Under the pieces are notes generated by a model. That model was not told where the DNA came from and made no database searches. It saw only the letters and a program-made list of their open reading frames with translations. The position numbers and the translations under genes are program-made. From Bacteroidetes bacterium HGW-Bacteroidetes-5 (lineage in GTDB: Bacteria > Bacteroidota > Bacteroidia > Bacteroidales > UBA932), in contig PHDC01000001.1 of the NCBI GenBank assembly GCA_002842515.1, positions 124,001-188,000 of the forward strand: a DNA stretch of 64,000 nt, in the 5' to 3' direction. Below are positions 18,829-29,133 of the stretch, piece by piece. Numbering within the stretch: position 1 is the first letter of the stretch; every line of letters starts with the position of its first letter.

Positions 18829-19623
18829 CTATTTAACTGCAGATTTTCTTCTAACATACTCCTGAGCAATATACGATCCGACATCGTCTGCATAGCTGTT
18901 CATTCCGAAACCGGCATCATAACCTAACTCTTTAGCCAATTCGTGGTTAACCCTCGGACCGCCGCAAACTAAAATCACCTTATCTCTTAAACCCTCTGCT
19001 TCAAGAAGTTCTACCAACTCCACAAGGTTATTTATATGAACATCTTTTTGTGTAACTGTTTGGGATACCAAAAGAGCATCTGCTTTAAGTTCTATAGCTT
19101 TTGCCACAAAATCTTCATTTAACACTTGAGATCCAAGATTATACGCTTCAAACATCTCATATCTCTCCAGACCATAATGTCCGGCATAACCCTTCATATT
19201 CATAATTGCGTCAATGCCCACAGTGTGTGCATCTGTTCCGGTACTTGCTCCAATTACAATAAGAGGGTGTCCTACATTCTCTTTTATAAATAGATCTGTA
19301 TCGTGCATATCCATAACTGTACTCTCAACTTTAGCAACGTGAATATCAGTAAAATTAACATCTACCGATGAGCTTCCGTAACAGTTGAAGAAGGTATAGC
19401 CCGGGGTGAGCTCCTTGAAAAAGGCAACCTGAGGGTTCTCAAGTCCCATCTTTTTACAAAGTATTTTTGCCGCCTCAGTTGCCTCAGCACACGCCGGAAC
19501 GGGGAGGGTAAAACTAAGCTGAACCTTTCCATCATTCATAGTATCACCGTAAGGTTTTACCTTTTTTAAATCCAGTGTTTTATCAAAGTCACCGGAATTG
19601 TTTGAGTATAATCCTGAGCTCAT
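18829..19623 (-). CDS. kamE: Beta-lysine/D-lysine 5,6-aminomutase beta (B12-binding) subunit
   Basis: KVQLSFTLPVPACAEATEAA; DMHDTDLFIKENVGHPLIVIGASTGTDAHTVGIDAIMNMKGYAGHYGLERY; neighbouring kamD. Confidence 0.95.
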   Translation of the reverse strand: MSSGLYSNNSGDFDKTLDLKKVKPYGDTMNDGKVQLSFTLPVPACAEATEAAKILCKKMGLENPQVAFFKELTPGYTFFNCYGSSSVDVNFTDIHVAKVESTVMDMHDTDLFIKENVGHPLIVIGASTGTDAHTVGIDAIMNMKGYAGHYGLERYEMFEAYNLGSQVLNEDFVAKAIELKADALLVSQTVTQKDVHINNLVELVELLEAEGLRDKVILVCGGPRVNHELAKELGYDAGFGMNSYADDVGSYIAQEYVRRKSAVK

Positions 19624-19624
19624 A

Positions 19625-21181
19625 CTATTTATCTCCTTTCATAATTTTTATAAACGGGTTCATATAATTACTCCCTTTAGCAACAACCCCCTCTAGTCCC
19701 TTTCCCCCACTTTTAGATCTTTTAACATCTCCAAACAGCCCCATTTCAAGAGCAGAGAAGAGCCCCTCCTGTTCAATTTTTTCCAAAGTAGATATCGCCC
19801 TCTCTAGTACCTCTTTTGCTCTTTTGCGGATAATGCCACTCTCCTTATACTCTACTTCATCTCCTAAGTTCTTCATATTATTGAAGATATATCTTGCATT
19901 TTCGATTGAGAGGAATCTGTCAGACATAAACGGGGTATGTATAGCCTCAGTAGGCATACCCAAAAGCTGAATTCCCTGATTTGTCCAAATGCCTATAATA
20001 TTGAACAGTGCATCCTGTATATGCCCTTTAAATATGTTGCCGGTCATAAACTTAGTAGGAGGCATATATTTTAGCGGTGCTTTTGGAAATATTTCACGGG
20101 TCATCTGAGCCTGAGATAGTTCGTATAAGAATCCATTCTCCATCTGAGGATCCATCTCAAAAGCGTGACCCAGCCCCATCTGCTCTTGCGGAATGCCTGC
20201 AAGAAGTGCCAGCTGTTCGTTGATGAAGTCAGATGCCAGAACAGTATGAGCCTCTTCAAATGCATCTGCAGTAGTCAGATAGTTGTCCTCACCTGTATTT
20301 ATTATCACGCCTGCAAAACCATTAATTACTCTTGAAAAGTACTGATCGATAAGGGTTCGTTGCATATTAATGTCTCTGAAAAGAATTCCGTAAAGAGCAT
20401 CGTTGAGCATCACATCAAGTCCTTCCAGAGCACCCATTACTGCAATCTCAGGCATACAGAGTCCAGAGCAGTAGTTGCACAATCTTATGTATCTGCCACA
20501 CTCCTCACCCACTCGATCCAATGCAGATCTCATTATTCTGAAATTTTCCTGGGTTGCGAAAGTTCCGCCAAAACCCTCTGTTGTAGCTCCAAAAGGGACA
20601 TAATCCAGTAGTGATTGTCCTGTTGTTCTTATAACTGCAATAATATCTGCTCCTTGTCTTGCCGCTGCTTCTGCCTGAACTACATCTTCATAAATGTTAC
20701 CGGTCGCAACTATTACATAAAGGTATGGTTTAGGCCCTTCGCCCAAACTCTCAAGGTAGCTCTCTCGCCTCTCCTTGCGCTCATTGATTTTGGCTATACT
20801 CTCCTTAATAATTGGTTTAAGAACCGACTCAATTCTCTCTCTGTCTGCAATAGGAATTTTGGTTATATCGAGAGTCCCCTGCGAAACTCTTACTGCAATC
20901 TCCTGTGGTGATAAAGATGTGTTTATCATAGCATTAGCTATATAAAAGAGCGCTCCCTGGTTTAGTACCCCCTTCTCTCTTAGCTCGTCAACTATGATAT
21001 TTGGCAGAGGCACTTGATTTTCATTTACATCATCAATTCCGGCAAGCCTACATAGTGTTCTTTCAACTGCAACAGTGGTGTAGTTCTCTACAAAAATCTG
21101 AACATTTGAGGCTATTGCAGATGCCAATCCTCTGGCATATTCCACTCTGTCGAAATCTAATCCTAATTTACTAGCTGTCAT
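19625..21181 (-). CDS. kamD: Beta-lysine/D-lysine 5,6-aminomutase alpha subunit
   Basis: 518 aa, YVIVATGNIYEDVVQAEAAARQGADIIAVIRTTGQSLLDYVPFGATTEGFGGTFATQENFRIMR. Confidence 0.95.
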   Translation of the reverse strand: MTASKLGLDFDRVEYARGLASAIASNVQIFVENYTTVAVERTLCRLAGIDDVNENQVPLPNIIVDELREKGVLNQGALFYIANAMINTSLSPQEIAVRVSQGTLDITKIPIADRERIESVLKPIIKESIAKINERKERRESYLESLGEGPKPYLYVIVATGNIYEDVVQAEAAARQGADIIAVIRTTGQSLLDYVPFGATTEGFGGTFATQENFRIMRSALDRVGEECGRYIRLCNYCSGLCMPEIAVMGALEGLDVMLNDALYGILFRDINMQRTLIDQYFSRVINGFAGVIINTGEDNYLTTADAFEEAHTVLASDFINEQLALLAGIPQEQMGLGHAFEMDPQMENGFLYELSQAQMTREIFPKAPLKYMPPTKFMTGNIFKGHIQDALFNIIGIWTNQGIQLLGMPTEAIHTPFMSDRFLSIENARYIFNNMKNLGDEVEYKESGIIRKRAKEVLERAISTLEKIEQEGLFSALEMGLFGDVKRSKSGGKGLEGVVAKGSNYMNPFIKIMKGDK

Positions 21182-21217
21182 TTATTTAGTAGCTTATTAT
21201 TTGTTTAATATTTTTCA

Positions 21218-22570
21218 TTAATCATTATTTACTTCAAGTTCTGCTCTGGCTGCATTGATCCATTCACTATTAGCTCCCATCTCATCTGCAATCCTAATGG
21301 CCTCTTCAGGAGCACAATTATCTACGGTTAAAGAGAGTTTATAGTTCATAGCCCCATTTTCGAAACCGATTACCTTTAACCTTTTGCACTCTATCTTTTC
21401 AATATTATAGTGAGTAGTAATCACCGAAAGCGCCCTTTTTTTTAGTAAGACTTTTAGCAGAGCAGCTGCAAGGGCAGTTCCCTCTTTAGGGTTAGTAGTG
21501 CCTGCCGGTTCATCTGTGAGAGATAATATAATCTTTCCGGAGTTGGCAGCTGAGAGCATATTATCTATCCTCTTTATCTCTGCTGCAAAAGAAGAAAGCC
21601 CTTTTCTGTAGTCCTGTTCATCTCCAACCGAGAGGAATACTTTATCTACCGCAACGATTGACGCTTCCCGAGCAGGAATACCAAATCCAAACTGAAATAG
21701 ATATTGGCAAAGAGCTAGTGTTTTAAGAGTCAAACTTTTCCCCCCCATATTAGACCCTGTAATAAGCAGAGGTTCAGAAACCGAAAATTCAATATCAATT
21801 AATTGATACTCTTTCCCATCACTTTTGAGCAGCTCCTTTACCTCAGGATTAAACATTCCTGAATATGTTGTAGTATTAATTGATTGTGAAGGCATTATAA
21901 GATTGAGCTCTTTTAACTGCCCGGCTTTGGCAATTAATGTATCTATTCTGGCAAGCCCAATTAAAGATTCGTAAATATCCGAAATTCTCTCCCTCAGTTT
22001 AGCGGAGATATACCCCCTTATTCTATCCTCAATTAAAGACATTTTGTAAATAGCCTCTTCGGGTTCTAATTTTTTGGAGGATAACTCCTTTCGAACCATT
22101 CTAAGATCATCGCTATATGCATCATATATGTAAAAGGATGTTATTCTGCTACCTTCGGGATCTAACAGATTTGTTACTCCTTCCAAATCGGGTAATTTAA
22201 TGCATTTGATATCAGTACTCTCCATAAAGATCTTAACCTTTTGGTTAATCATTGAGAGAGATTTTATCTCAAAAAGCTCTATATCATCGGGAGTTGAGCC
22301 CTCCGATACTCGTTTTAAAGTGCTTCGGATATCTCTAATTTCACAGAGTTCAATTTTAATTTTTTCGGTTAATGAGTTATTTTGATTAAGATTTACAAAA
22401 TCACTGAACTCTTTGAGCTCACGGTATGCTTTTATAATATCTTCCCTCTCTGTCATAATCTTGCTCTCTTTGATAAGAGTTGCGGAGAGGGCAGATGAGA
22501 GATTCAACTTTGAGAAGATAAACCGAATTCCATAAGTTGAGTCTAGTATATCTTTAAATCTTGTACCCAT
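21218..22570 (-). CDS. kamC: KamC: MutS-like P-loop ATPase associated with lysine 5,6-aminomutase
   Basis: MutS C-terminal motif LLITGSNMGGKSLTLKTLALCQYL and SLTDEPAGTTNPKEG, no MutS N-terminal mismatch domain; between kamB and kamD. Confidence 0.82.
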   Translation of the reverse strand: MGTRFKDILDSTYGIRFIFSKLNLSSALSATLIKESKIMTEREDIIKAYRELKEFSDFVNLNQNNSLTEKIKIELCEIRDIRSTLKRVSEGSTPDDIELFEIKSLSMINQKVKIFMESTDIKCIKLPDLEGVTNLLDPEGSRITSFYIYDAYSDDLRMVRKELSSKKLEPEEAIYKMSLIEDRIRGYISAKLRERISDIYESLIGLARIDTLIAKAGQLKELNLIMPSQSINTTTYSGMFNPEVKELLKSDGKEYQLIDIEFSVSEPLLITGSNMGGKSLTLKTLALCQYLFQFGFGIPAREASIVAVDKVFLSVGDEQDYRKGLSSFAAEIKRIDNMLSAANSGKIILSLTDEPAGTTNPKEGTALAAALLKVLLKKRALSVITTHYNIEKIECKRLKVIGFENGAMNYKLSLTVDNCAPEEAIRIADEMGANSEWINAARAELEVNND

Positions 22571-23576
22571 TTTTTATAATATCATAAACCGGGATATTAA
22601 CCCTCCCGGAGAGTTCATCAATTAATCTGTTAGAGTCAAGTACATAGCCATTAGGCGATATGGGGTTAACAGTCAAGGCAATGAGCTTAGTTTTTTGCAG
22701 AACGGTTATCTTTCCTCCCTTTTTTAAATAGTTTCTCAAGAGATTCGGAGTGACAAATATTCTTGTAAAATCCTTTATAATAATCTCTTTTTCTATTAGT
22801 TTAGCATCGGATGAGATCATTTTGAGAAATCTTTCCGTTAAGGCTCCGGTTAAATAGATAGCTCCTCCATCTTCCATTTTCATAGTTGATCTGTTCTCCA
22901 TAGTAAATGCAGACTCAAAAATTGGTCCGCCTAACTCTCCATCCTTCCCTATACTCCATATTCCCTGATCGTAACCTAAAAGAGTCTCAATATCATTTGT
23001 TTGCGATAAAGGTAATCCTATAAGTTCTGCTGCAAAAGCTGTTTTATTTACAATCTCTCTGATATTCAACGATAGAGAGGCTCCTGTTGCCAGAATCATT
23101 GCTTCTGATACTGCCGGTGATGCCAGACTAAGTCTTGACAATGCCCCGTCAATAATGCAAAGATCCACATTAAACCCTTTTTTTAAGGAGATAATCCATC
23201 TTTTCAAAGAGGCTGTAGTTACCGGACCCGAAAGCATAATCTTGCCTCTGGAAAGTGCCTTTGCAGTTACAAGCCGGCCCAGTGAGGTTGTAATATCGGA
23301 AATATTCAGCAGCTCTGAGAGTAATTTACGCTCCCTGTAGTGTTTTTCACTGGTAGTAAAGATAACTCCTTCTTTGAGAAAAATCTCAGGTTTGGAGCTT
23401 CGTGTCACCTGATCTACTCTCTCCCCATCAATACCGGTAGAGGTTACTCCTACTCTTATTCTACTAATTGGAAGCCTGCTAAGGATGTAGTTAAGAGTCT
23501 CAGTTTTGCCGGTATTCTTCTCGAGACCTGCTATGGATAGTGTTCCATAATTCAGGAGCTCTTCAATGAAGGGCAT
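22554..23576 (-). CDS. kamB: KamB: P-loop protein associated with lysine 5,6-aminomutase
   Basis: SIAGLEKNTGKTETLNYIL Walker A; gene position next to kamC and kamA. Confidence 0.8.
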   Translation of the reverse strand: MPFIEELLNYGTLSIAGLEKNTGKTETLNYILSRLPISRIRVGVTSTGIDGERVDQVTRSSKPEIFLKEGVIFTTSEKHYRERKLLSELLNISDITTSLGRLVTAKALSRGKIMLSGPVTTASLKRWIISLKKGFNVDLCIIDGALSRLSLASPAVSEAMILATGASLSLNIREIVNKTAFAAELIGLPLSQTNDIETLLGYDQGIWSIGKDGELGGPIFESAFTMENRSTMKMEDGGAIYLTGALTERFLKMISSDAKLIEKEIIIKDFTRIFVTPNLLRNYLKKGGKITVLQKTKLIALTVNPISPNGYVLDSNRLIDELSGRVNIPVYDIIKNGYKI

Positions 23577-23586
23577 AATTAAAATT

Positions 23587-24834
23587 TTATTTGCTGTGAG
23601 ACCTTATTTTCCTCATTAACACCTCCGGTTCAATAGCTAGCCTTTGCCCCTGCAACAGAGATGCAACCCCCTCAACTTTTGCATTCTCCCTGCAATCGGG
23701 ACAATCGCAACTGTTTTTATATACTTCTGGTTCTGTATATGTTGTTATTACTCCTTCAAAATTTCTCAGAACAACCCTCCCGGGTGATTGTGAGATTACA
23801 TAGGTCGGCATTACCGGAGTTTTTCCACCTCCTCCCGGAGCGTCAACTACGAAAGTCGGTACTGCATATCCGGAGGTGTGACCTCTTAAACCTTCAATTA
23901 TCTCTATGCCTTTGGAGACAGGTGTTCTGAAGTGCTCGAGTCCCATTGAAAGGTCGCATTGATATATATAGTATGGTCTTACTCTAATCATTACCAGCTT
24001 ATGTACCAATCTCTTCATAATATTAACACAATCATTAACTCCTCTCAAAAGCACAGACTGATTACCAAGCGGAATACCTGCATTGGCAAGCCTCTCACAA
24101 GCTGCGGCAGACTCCTGAGTAATCTCGTTAGGATGGTTGAAGTGGGTATTGAGCCATATTGGATGGTACTGTTTTAACATATCAACCAATTTTTCAGTTA
24201 TCCTTTGTGGACAAACTACAGGAACCCTGGATCCTATTCTTATTATCTCAACGTGTGGAATATCGCGCAATCTGCGTATTATAGATTCTAACTTTGCGTC
24301 AGAAACCATCAGAGCATCCCCTCCAGAGAGGAGAACATCTCTAACCTGAGGGGTTCTGGAAATGTAATCTATCGCCTTCTGTATGTTATCCACAGGGCTT
24401 TCGTCATCCTTTTGACCGGCAAACCTTCTTCGGGTACAGTGCCTGCAATACATAGAACACATATCTGTTATAAGTAGCAGAACCCTGTCCGGATATCTGT
24501 GAGTAAGCCCGGGAACCGGTGAATCCTCATCTTCGTGAAGCGGATCAAGAAGATCTGCTGCAGACAGATGTGTTTCAGAACCCGTAGGAATAGCCTGTTT
24601 TCTTACTGGGCAATTAGGGTTTTCAATGTCGATTAGACTTAAATAGTATGGAGTTATCGCCATTCTAAGAGTCTTTAAAGACTCCTTTACACCCTCCTCT
24701 TCCTGAGGTGTTAAAGGAATAAGTGACTTTAACTGGTCAAGCGTCTCTATTCTGTTCTTTACTTGCCATTTCCAGTCGTTCCACTGTAAATCGGTAACCT
24801 CTGGAAACAATATATTTCTTCTGCTTAAACTCAT
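23587..24834 (-). CDS. kamA: Lysine 2,3-aminomutase
   Basis: Radical SAM motif [44 protein letters not shown]. Confidence 0.97.
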   Translation of the reverse strand: MSLSRRNILFPEVTDLQWNDWKWQVKNRIETLDQLKSLIPLTPQEEEGVKESLKTLRMAITPYYLSLIDIENPNCPVRKQAIPTGSETHLSAADLLDPLHEDEDSPVPGLTHRYPDRVLLLITDMCSMYCRHCTRRRFAGQKDDESPVDNIQKAIDYISRTPQVRDVLLSGGDALMVSDAKLESIIRRLRDIPHVEIIRIGSRVPVVCPQRITEKLVDMLKQYHPIWLNTHFNHPNEITQESAAACERLANAGIPLGNQSVLLRGVNDCVNIMKRLVHKLVMIRVRPYYIYQCDLSMGLEHFRTPVSKGIEIIEGLRGHTSGYAVPTFVVDAPGGGGKTPVMPTYVISQSPGRVVLRNFEGVITTYTEPEVYKNSCDCPDCRENAKVEGVASLLQGQRLAIEPEVLMRKIRSHSK

Positions 24835-24839
24835 AATTT

Positions 24840-25874
24840 CTAGACATATAATTTTTCAAAGAGATCCCTTATCTCTTTAGACTCTCTTATTATGTTAAGT
24901 GTCAGGTTTGCGTGACCTTTTGCATACCCATTTCCTACAATCAGGTTTATATCTTTTCCTACTCCCTCTGCCCCGAGTGCTGCTTTTGTAAAGCTGGTGG
25001 CCATTGAGAAGAAGTAGACATATCCCTGCCCTTTTGTGATGAGTATAGAGGTCATCTCTGTAGATGGAACATTAACATTATTGACTGTAACATCGCACCC
25101 TCTTCCTCCTGTGATAGACATAACTTTATTGTATACATCCATAACATTTGTGGCGTCTGCAACTATAATATCAGTAGCAAGATTCAGTTTTTCAATCCTC
25201 TTTGCATTTTCGGCAGAGAATTCAACCACAATAACCTTCCCGGAGGGACCTGCGTTTAGCATTGCTTGATAACAACAGAGGATTCCGGATTTCCCTCCTC
25301 CTCCAATTATACAAACAATATCTCCTTCAGTTACAAGTCTGTCTACCTGAGCAGGAGCTCCTGCAACATCGAGTGCTGCAAGTGCAAGTTTCTCAGGAAT
25401 GTCATCCGGTAAAATTGCAAATAGTCCACTCTCAAAAAGAATTGCCTGCGCGTCTACATCAACCTGATCTGAGGAGGGGTTTATACTCTTAATAGCGTTG
25501 ATTTTTAATGGTGTAAGTGATAATGAGACAAGTGTTGCAATTCTGTCGCCAATCTTAATTCGATTTTTCGGAAAAGATTCTCCTATCTTCTTTACTGTGC
25601 CAATAAGCATTCCACCTGACCCTGTAACAGGGTTTTGGAGTTTCCCTCGCTCTTTAACAATAGAGAGAATCATCTCTTCCATTTTAGCGGGATCATTACC
25701 GCAAGCTTGTTTAATTTGTGTAAATGAAGCAGAGTCAATGTTGAGTGTACTGACATCTATAAGCACTTCATTATCATAGATATCAGTTGAGTTATCAAGT
25801 TTTAAAGCCGGCTGAGGAAGAGTCCCCAGCGGCGATAAAACTCTGTGAGTACCATATCTGCACCCTTTTTTCAT
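24840..25874 (-). CDS. kdd: L-erythro-3,5-diaminohexanoate dehydrogenase, copy 2
   Basis: [39 protein letters not shown]; paralogous to adjacent gene. Confidence 0.88.
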   Translation of the reverse strand: MKKGCRYGTHRVLSPLGTLPQPALKLDNSTDIYDNEVLIDVSTLNIDSASFTQIKQACGNDPAKMEEMILSIVKERGKLQNPVTGSGGMLIGTVKKIGESFPKNRIKIGDRIATLVSLSLTPLKINAIKSINPSSDQVDVDAQAILFESGLFAILPDDIPEKLALAALDVAGAPAQVDRLVTEGDIVCIIGGGGKSGILCCYQAMLNAGPSGKVIVVEFSAENAKRIEKLNLATDIIVADATNVMDVYNKVMSITGGRGCDVTVNNVNVPSTEMTSILITKGQGYVYFFSMATSFTKAALGAEGVGKDINLIVGNGYAKGHANLTLNIIRESKEIRDLFEKLYV

Positions 25875-25881
25875 ATGCGGA

Positions 25882-26922
25882 CTATGCGTAAAGTTCTGTA
25901 AAAACCTTCCTTAGTTTATCCGACTCTCTGAGTATCTGCAGAGTAATCTCTGCGTGCCCTCTCGTATAGCCATTGCCCACTATCATATTAACATCTTTCC
26001 CGACTCCCTCTGCACCAAGAGCTGCCTTTGTAAAGCTGGTAGCCATTGAGAAGAAGTATACGATACCTCCGTCTTTGGTGGTAAGAATACTGGTCATCTC
26101 TGTATCTGTAATGTTAACATTGTTAATTATTACATCACACAACTGACCATTGGTTAACTCTTCTATCTTCTCAAGTATCGGAACAGGCTGGGTTGCATCT
26201 GCAGCAAAAACATAGTCACACAAATCAAGTTCTATAAGTCTTTTTGTGCTTTTTTCACTATGACATAGTCCGATAACCTTTCCTGTAACTCCGGCTCTTT
26301 TTTTGGCCTCATAACAACATAGCATACCCGATTTCCCACCGGCACCAATTATTAAAACAGTATCTCCGGGTTTTACCAGTTTTGCTGTTTGAGCAGGAGC
26401 TCCTGCAACATCGAGTGCAGAAAGGGCAAGTGTCTCAGGCATATCTGACGGGATTTTGGCATATATTCCACTTTCAAAAAGAATTGCTTTGCCGTCTATG
26501 TCAACTTGGTCTATATCTGGGCGAATATCTTTTATCTTGTCTATTCTTAGTGGAGTGAGAGAGAGAGAGACCAGTGTTGCAATCTTGTCGCCCACTTTTA
26601 AATCAGTTTTTCCGATTAGTGCATCACCTATCTTCTCAACGGTACCAAGAAGCATTCCACCTGAACCGGTTACTGGATTTCTGTGCTTACCTTGTTTTGC
26701 AACTATATCCAACATAATTCTGGCAATTTCAGCCTTATCGCCCCCTGCCTGCTCCTCAATTTGGGTGAAACTTGCGGAATCAATGTTTAAAGTTTGTACA
26801 TCAATAAGGATTTCATTATCATAAATTTCATCCATATTGTTGTCAATTTTGTTTGCCGGCTGAGGCAGCACGCCTTTTGGCTCAATCACTCTGTGAGTGC
26901 CATATTTATTGCCCTTTTTCAT
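25882..26922 (-). CDS. kdd: L-erythro-3,5-diaminohexanoate dehydrogenase, copy 1
   Basis: KGNKYGTHRVIEPKGVLPQPA; VLIIGAGGKSGMLCCYEA; adjacent to kce. Confidence 0.93.
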   Translation of the reverse strand: MKKGNKYGTHRVIEPKGVLPQPANKIDNNMDEIYDNEILIDVQTLNIDSASFTQIEEQAGGDKAEIARIMLDIVAKQGKHRNPVTGSGGMLLGTVEKIGDALIGKTDLKVGDKIATLVSLSLTPLRIDKIKDIRPDIDQVDIDGKAILFESGIYAKIPSDMPETLALSALDVAGAPAQTAKLVKPGDTVLIIGAGGKSGMLCCYEAKKRAGVTGKVIGLCHSEKSTKRLIELDLCDYVFAADATQPVPILEKIEELTNGQLCDVIINNVNITDTEMTSILTTKDGGIVYFFSMATSFTKAALGAEGVGKDVNMIVGNGYTRGHAEITLQILRESDKLRKVFTELYA

Positions 26923-26930
26923 TTTTTGAT

Positions 26931-26954
26931 TAGTTGTTTAGTTGTTTAGTTGTA
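26931..26954. repeat. Three tandem octamers TAGTTGTT/TAGTTGTT/TAGTTGTA between kce and kdd copy 1
   Basis: Read directly on + strand. Confidence 0.9.
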
Positions 26955-26961
26955 TAAGTGG

Positions 26962-27780
26962 TTATTTAATTCCTAAAATCTTTCTGGCCTCATTCGGGGT
27001 TGCAATCTCTCTTCCAAACTCCTTAGCAATTCTTACAACCTTCTCTACAAGTTCTCCGTTGGACTTTGCAAGAACTCCCTTTGAAATGAATACATTATCT
27101 TCAAATCCTACTCGAACGTGACCTCCGTCAATAATAGCTGCTGCTGCAAGTGTAAACTCAAACCTGCCTATTCCGGCAACTGTATATGTTGCATCGTCCG
27201 GAATACTCCCCCTGAGAAATATAAAGTCTCTTAATTCACCAGTAATCCCTCCGTTGACACCCATTACAAAATCAAAGTGCATCGGTTTGTTGATAAAGCC
27301 TTTCTTATGCAGCCTAAGAGCCATATCTATCATACTTTTATCAAACACCTCTAATTCTGGCTTAATTCCTCTCTCATTCATCTTTTGAGCAAAATACTTG
27401 ATAGTATTCTCAGTATTCATAAAAACATCATCTCCACCAAAATTCAATGTGCCGCAATCTAAAGTTGCAAGCTCCGGGTTAAGTTCGGTTGGTTGAAGCC
27501 TTTCATCGTTTGACATACCTACTGCGCCTCCGGTTGAAGGCTGAATTATAACATCCGGACAAACTTTATAGATTGCATCCATAACCTCCTTGAAACGATT
27601 TTTATCCTGAGTTGGAGTACCATCGTCATATCTTACGTGAAGGTGAATAATACTGGCACCTGCGTCATATGCAGATTTTGCCTCTCTAACACACTCCTCT
27701 ACAGTATACGGGACTGCAGGATTATGCTCCTTAAGTACTTCGGCACCACATATCGCTGCCGTAATAATCAGTTTTTCCAT
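26962..27780 (-). CDS. kce: 3-keto-5-aminohexanoate cleavage enzyme (BKACE family)
   Basis: ITAAICGAEVLKEHNPAVPYTVEE...SIIHLHVRYDDGTPTQD...HVRVGFEDNVF. Confidence 0.95.
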   Translation of the reverse strand: MEKLIITAAICGAEVLKEHNPAVPYTVEECVREAKSAYDAGASIIHLHVRYDDGTPTQDKNRFKEVMDAIYKVCPDVIIQPSTGGAVGMSNDERLQPTELNPELATLDCGTLNFGGDDVFMNTENTIKYFAQKMNERGIKPELEVFDKSMIDMALRLHKKGFINKPMHFDFVMGVNGGITGELRDFIFLRGSIPDDATYTVAGIGRFEFTLAAAAIIDGGHVRVGFEDNVFISKGVLAKSNGELVEKVVRIAKEFGREIATPNEARKILGIK

Positions 27781-27788
27781 AATCTATT

Positions 27789-28181
27789 TTATTTTTTAAT
27801 TCTTTGACAATCTTTTGGAGTTACACAGGTTCCGCTGGCTTTGCAAACAAGAATCGGCTCATCAAGAATATCAGCTGCAGAGGGAGAGATATCCGGTCTT
27901 GGTATTATTACCTTTTTGGCGGTAAAGATCATTTTTCTGGATGTGTTTCCGGATGATACGATCTCACCGGTTGCCTCAATATAGTCACCTGCGTATACAG
28001 GTGCCAGAAAATCAACACTGTCATATGCCCTGAACAGTCCTTCGTCGCCATCTTCTCTAATTAAAAGTTCTGTTGCTACATCACCGAACAGTTGCAACAT
28101 TTTTGCACCGTCTACAAGATTTCCTCCGTAGTGTGCATCATTTGAGCCCATCCGAACTCTGATCATTGCTTTTTGACTCAT
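27789..28181 (-). CDS. kal: 3-aminobutyryl-CoA ammonia-lyase
   Basis: HotDog-like short protein; [35 protein letters not shown]; position in lysine cluster. Confidence 0.9.
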   Translation of the reverse strand: MSQKAMIRVRMGSNDAHYGGNLVDGAKMLQLFGDVATELLIREDGDEGLFRAYDSVDFLAPVYAGDYIEATGEIVSSGNTSRKMIFTAKKVIIPRPDISPSAADILDEPILVCKASGTCVTPKDCQRIKK

Positions 28182-28188
28182 AACAAAT

Positions 28189-28836
28189 CTATTTTACAAT
28201 TAAAAAATCTACAAGAATTGCAGGAGTGTGAATATTCTCAGGATCAATAGCTCCTACCTCCACTATCTGCTCTACCTCTGCAATTACAACATTTGCAGCC
28301 ATTGCCATTAAGGGATTAAAGTTACGAGTTGTTCCTTTATAGTAGAGATTTCCCATTTTATCTGAGATTGATGCTCCGATAAAAGATATATCTGCTTTGA
28401 TTGGCTTCTCTAAAATGAATTTTTTATCGTCCAATTCAATAACTTGTTTCCCGTTCTCTACAGTTGTCCCAAGTCCTGTCGGGGTAAGAACGCCTCCTAA
28501 ACCAGCGCCTGCAGCCCTGATTCTTTCTATTAAGGTTCCCTGAGGCGAGAATTCTATCTCCATCTGGGAAGAGTTCATCAGCTCGATAGCAGTTGGATTT
28601 GAACCTATATAGGATGTAATAAGCTTTTTAACCTGTTTGTTTGCGATAAGTTTTCCCAGTCCTTTATCTGCAAAAGCAGCATCATTACAGATAAGAGTTA
28701 GTTCATTTATACCGGAATCTGCGATAGCGTCCATTATAAGATTTGGACCGCCGGTTGTTAGGAAACCGCCTACCATTATTGTCATTCCATCTTTTAATTT
28801 GTCGACGGCCTCTTTTATGGTTATTAACTTATCCAT
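28189..28836 (-). CDS. atoD: Butyrate/acetoacetate CoA-transferase, subunit A (AtoD type)
   Basis: [25 protein letters not shown]...LTPTGLGT. Confidence 0.92.
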   Translation of the reverse strand: MDKLITIKEAVDKLKDGMTIMVGGFLTTGGPNLIMDAIADSGINELTLICNDAAFADKGLGKLIANKQVKKLITSYIGSNPTAIELMNSSQMEIEFSPQGTLIERIRAAGAGLGGVLTPTGLGTTVENGKQVIELDDKKFILEKPIKADISFIGASISDKMGNLYYKGTTRNFNPLMAMAANVVIAEVEQIVEVGAIDPENIHTPAILVDFLIVK

Positions 28837-29036
28837 TACCTACTTAATTTTTTGACATTAATATTTAAATATTTAGCTGCGAATTTACGAATTTTATCCA
28901 TAAATTTAACTAAAACGAGAGGCTAAATTGATTATTCTGATTCAGCTGTTTATAAACATAGTGGCTTAGCTGAAAGTAATTATTGGGTTCGATATTTTGG
29001 TAATATTGAGATATAGTCTTCTATATCAATAAAAAC

Positions 29037-29069
29037 AACATCATTGTTATAACGTATAACAATGATGTT
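29037..29069. promoter_or_regulatory. Perfect 15-bp inverted repeat with 3-nt spacer (terminator of upstream gene or operator of lysine cluster)
   Basis: AACATCATTGTTATA-ACG-TATAACAATGATGTT; on - strand followed by GTTTTTATTG. Confidence 0.7.
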
Positions 29070-29133
29070 ATAATTTATTGTTTTAATCTTTTAGTGATTT
29101 ATAGATGAGAGTATTATAAAGAAATTATGTCGA

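Noticed and set aside
21218-22570. MutS-related DNA mismatch repair gene
   Set aside because: Only the ATPase domain is present and the gene is embedded in the lysine mutase operon; KamC role is far more likely.
28837-29133. Cobalamin riboswitch upstream of the B12-dependent lysine cluster
   Set aside because: I looked for a B12-box-like stretch here and upstream of the corrinoid cassette and found none; an Infernal search would be decisive.
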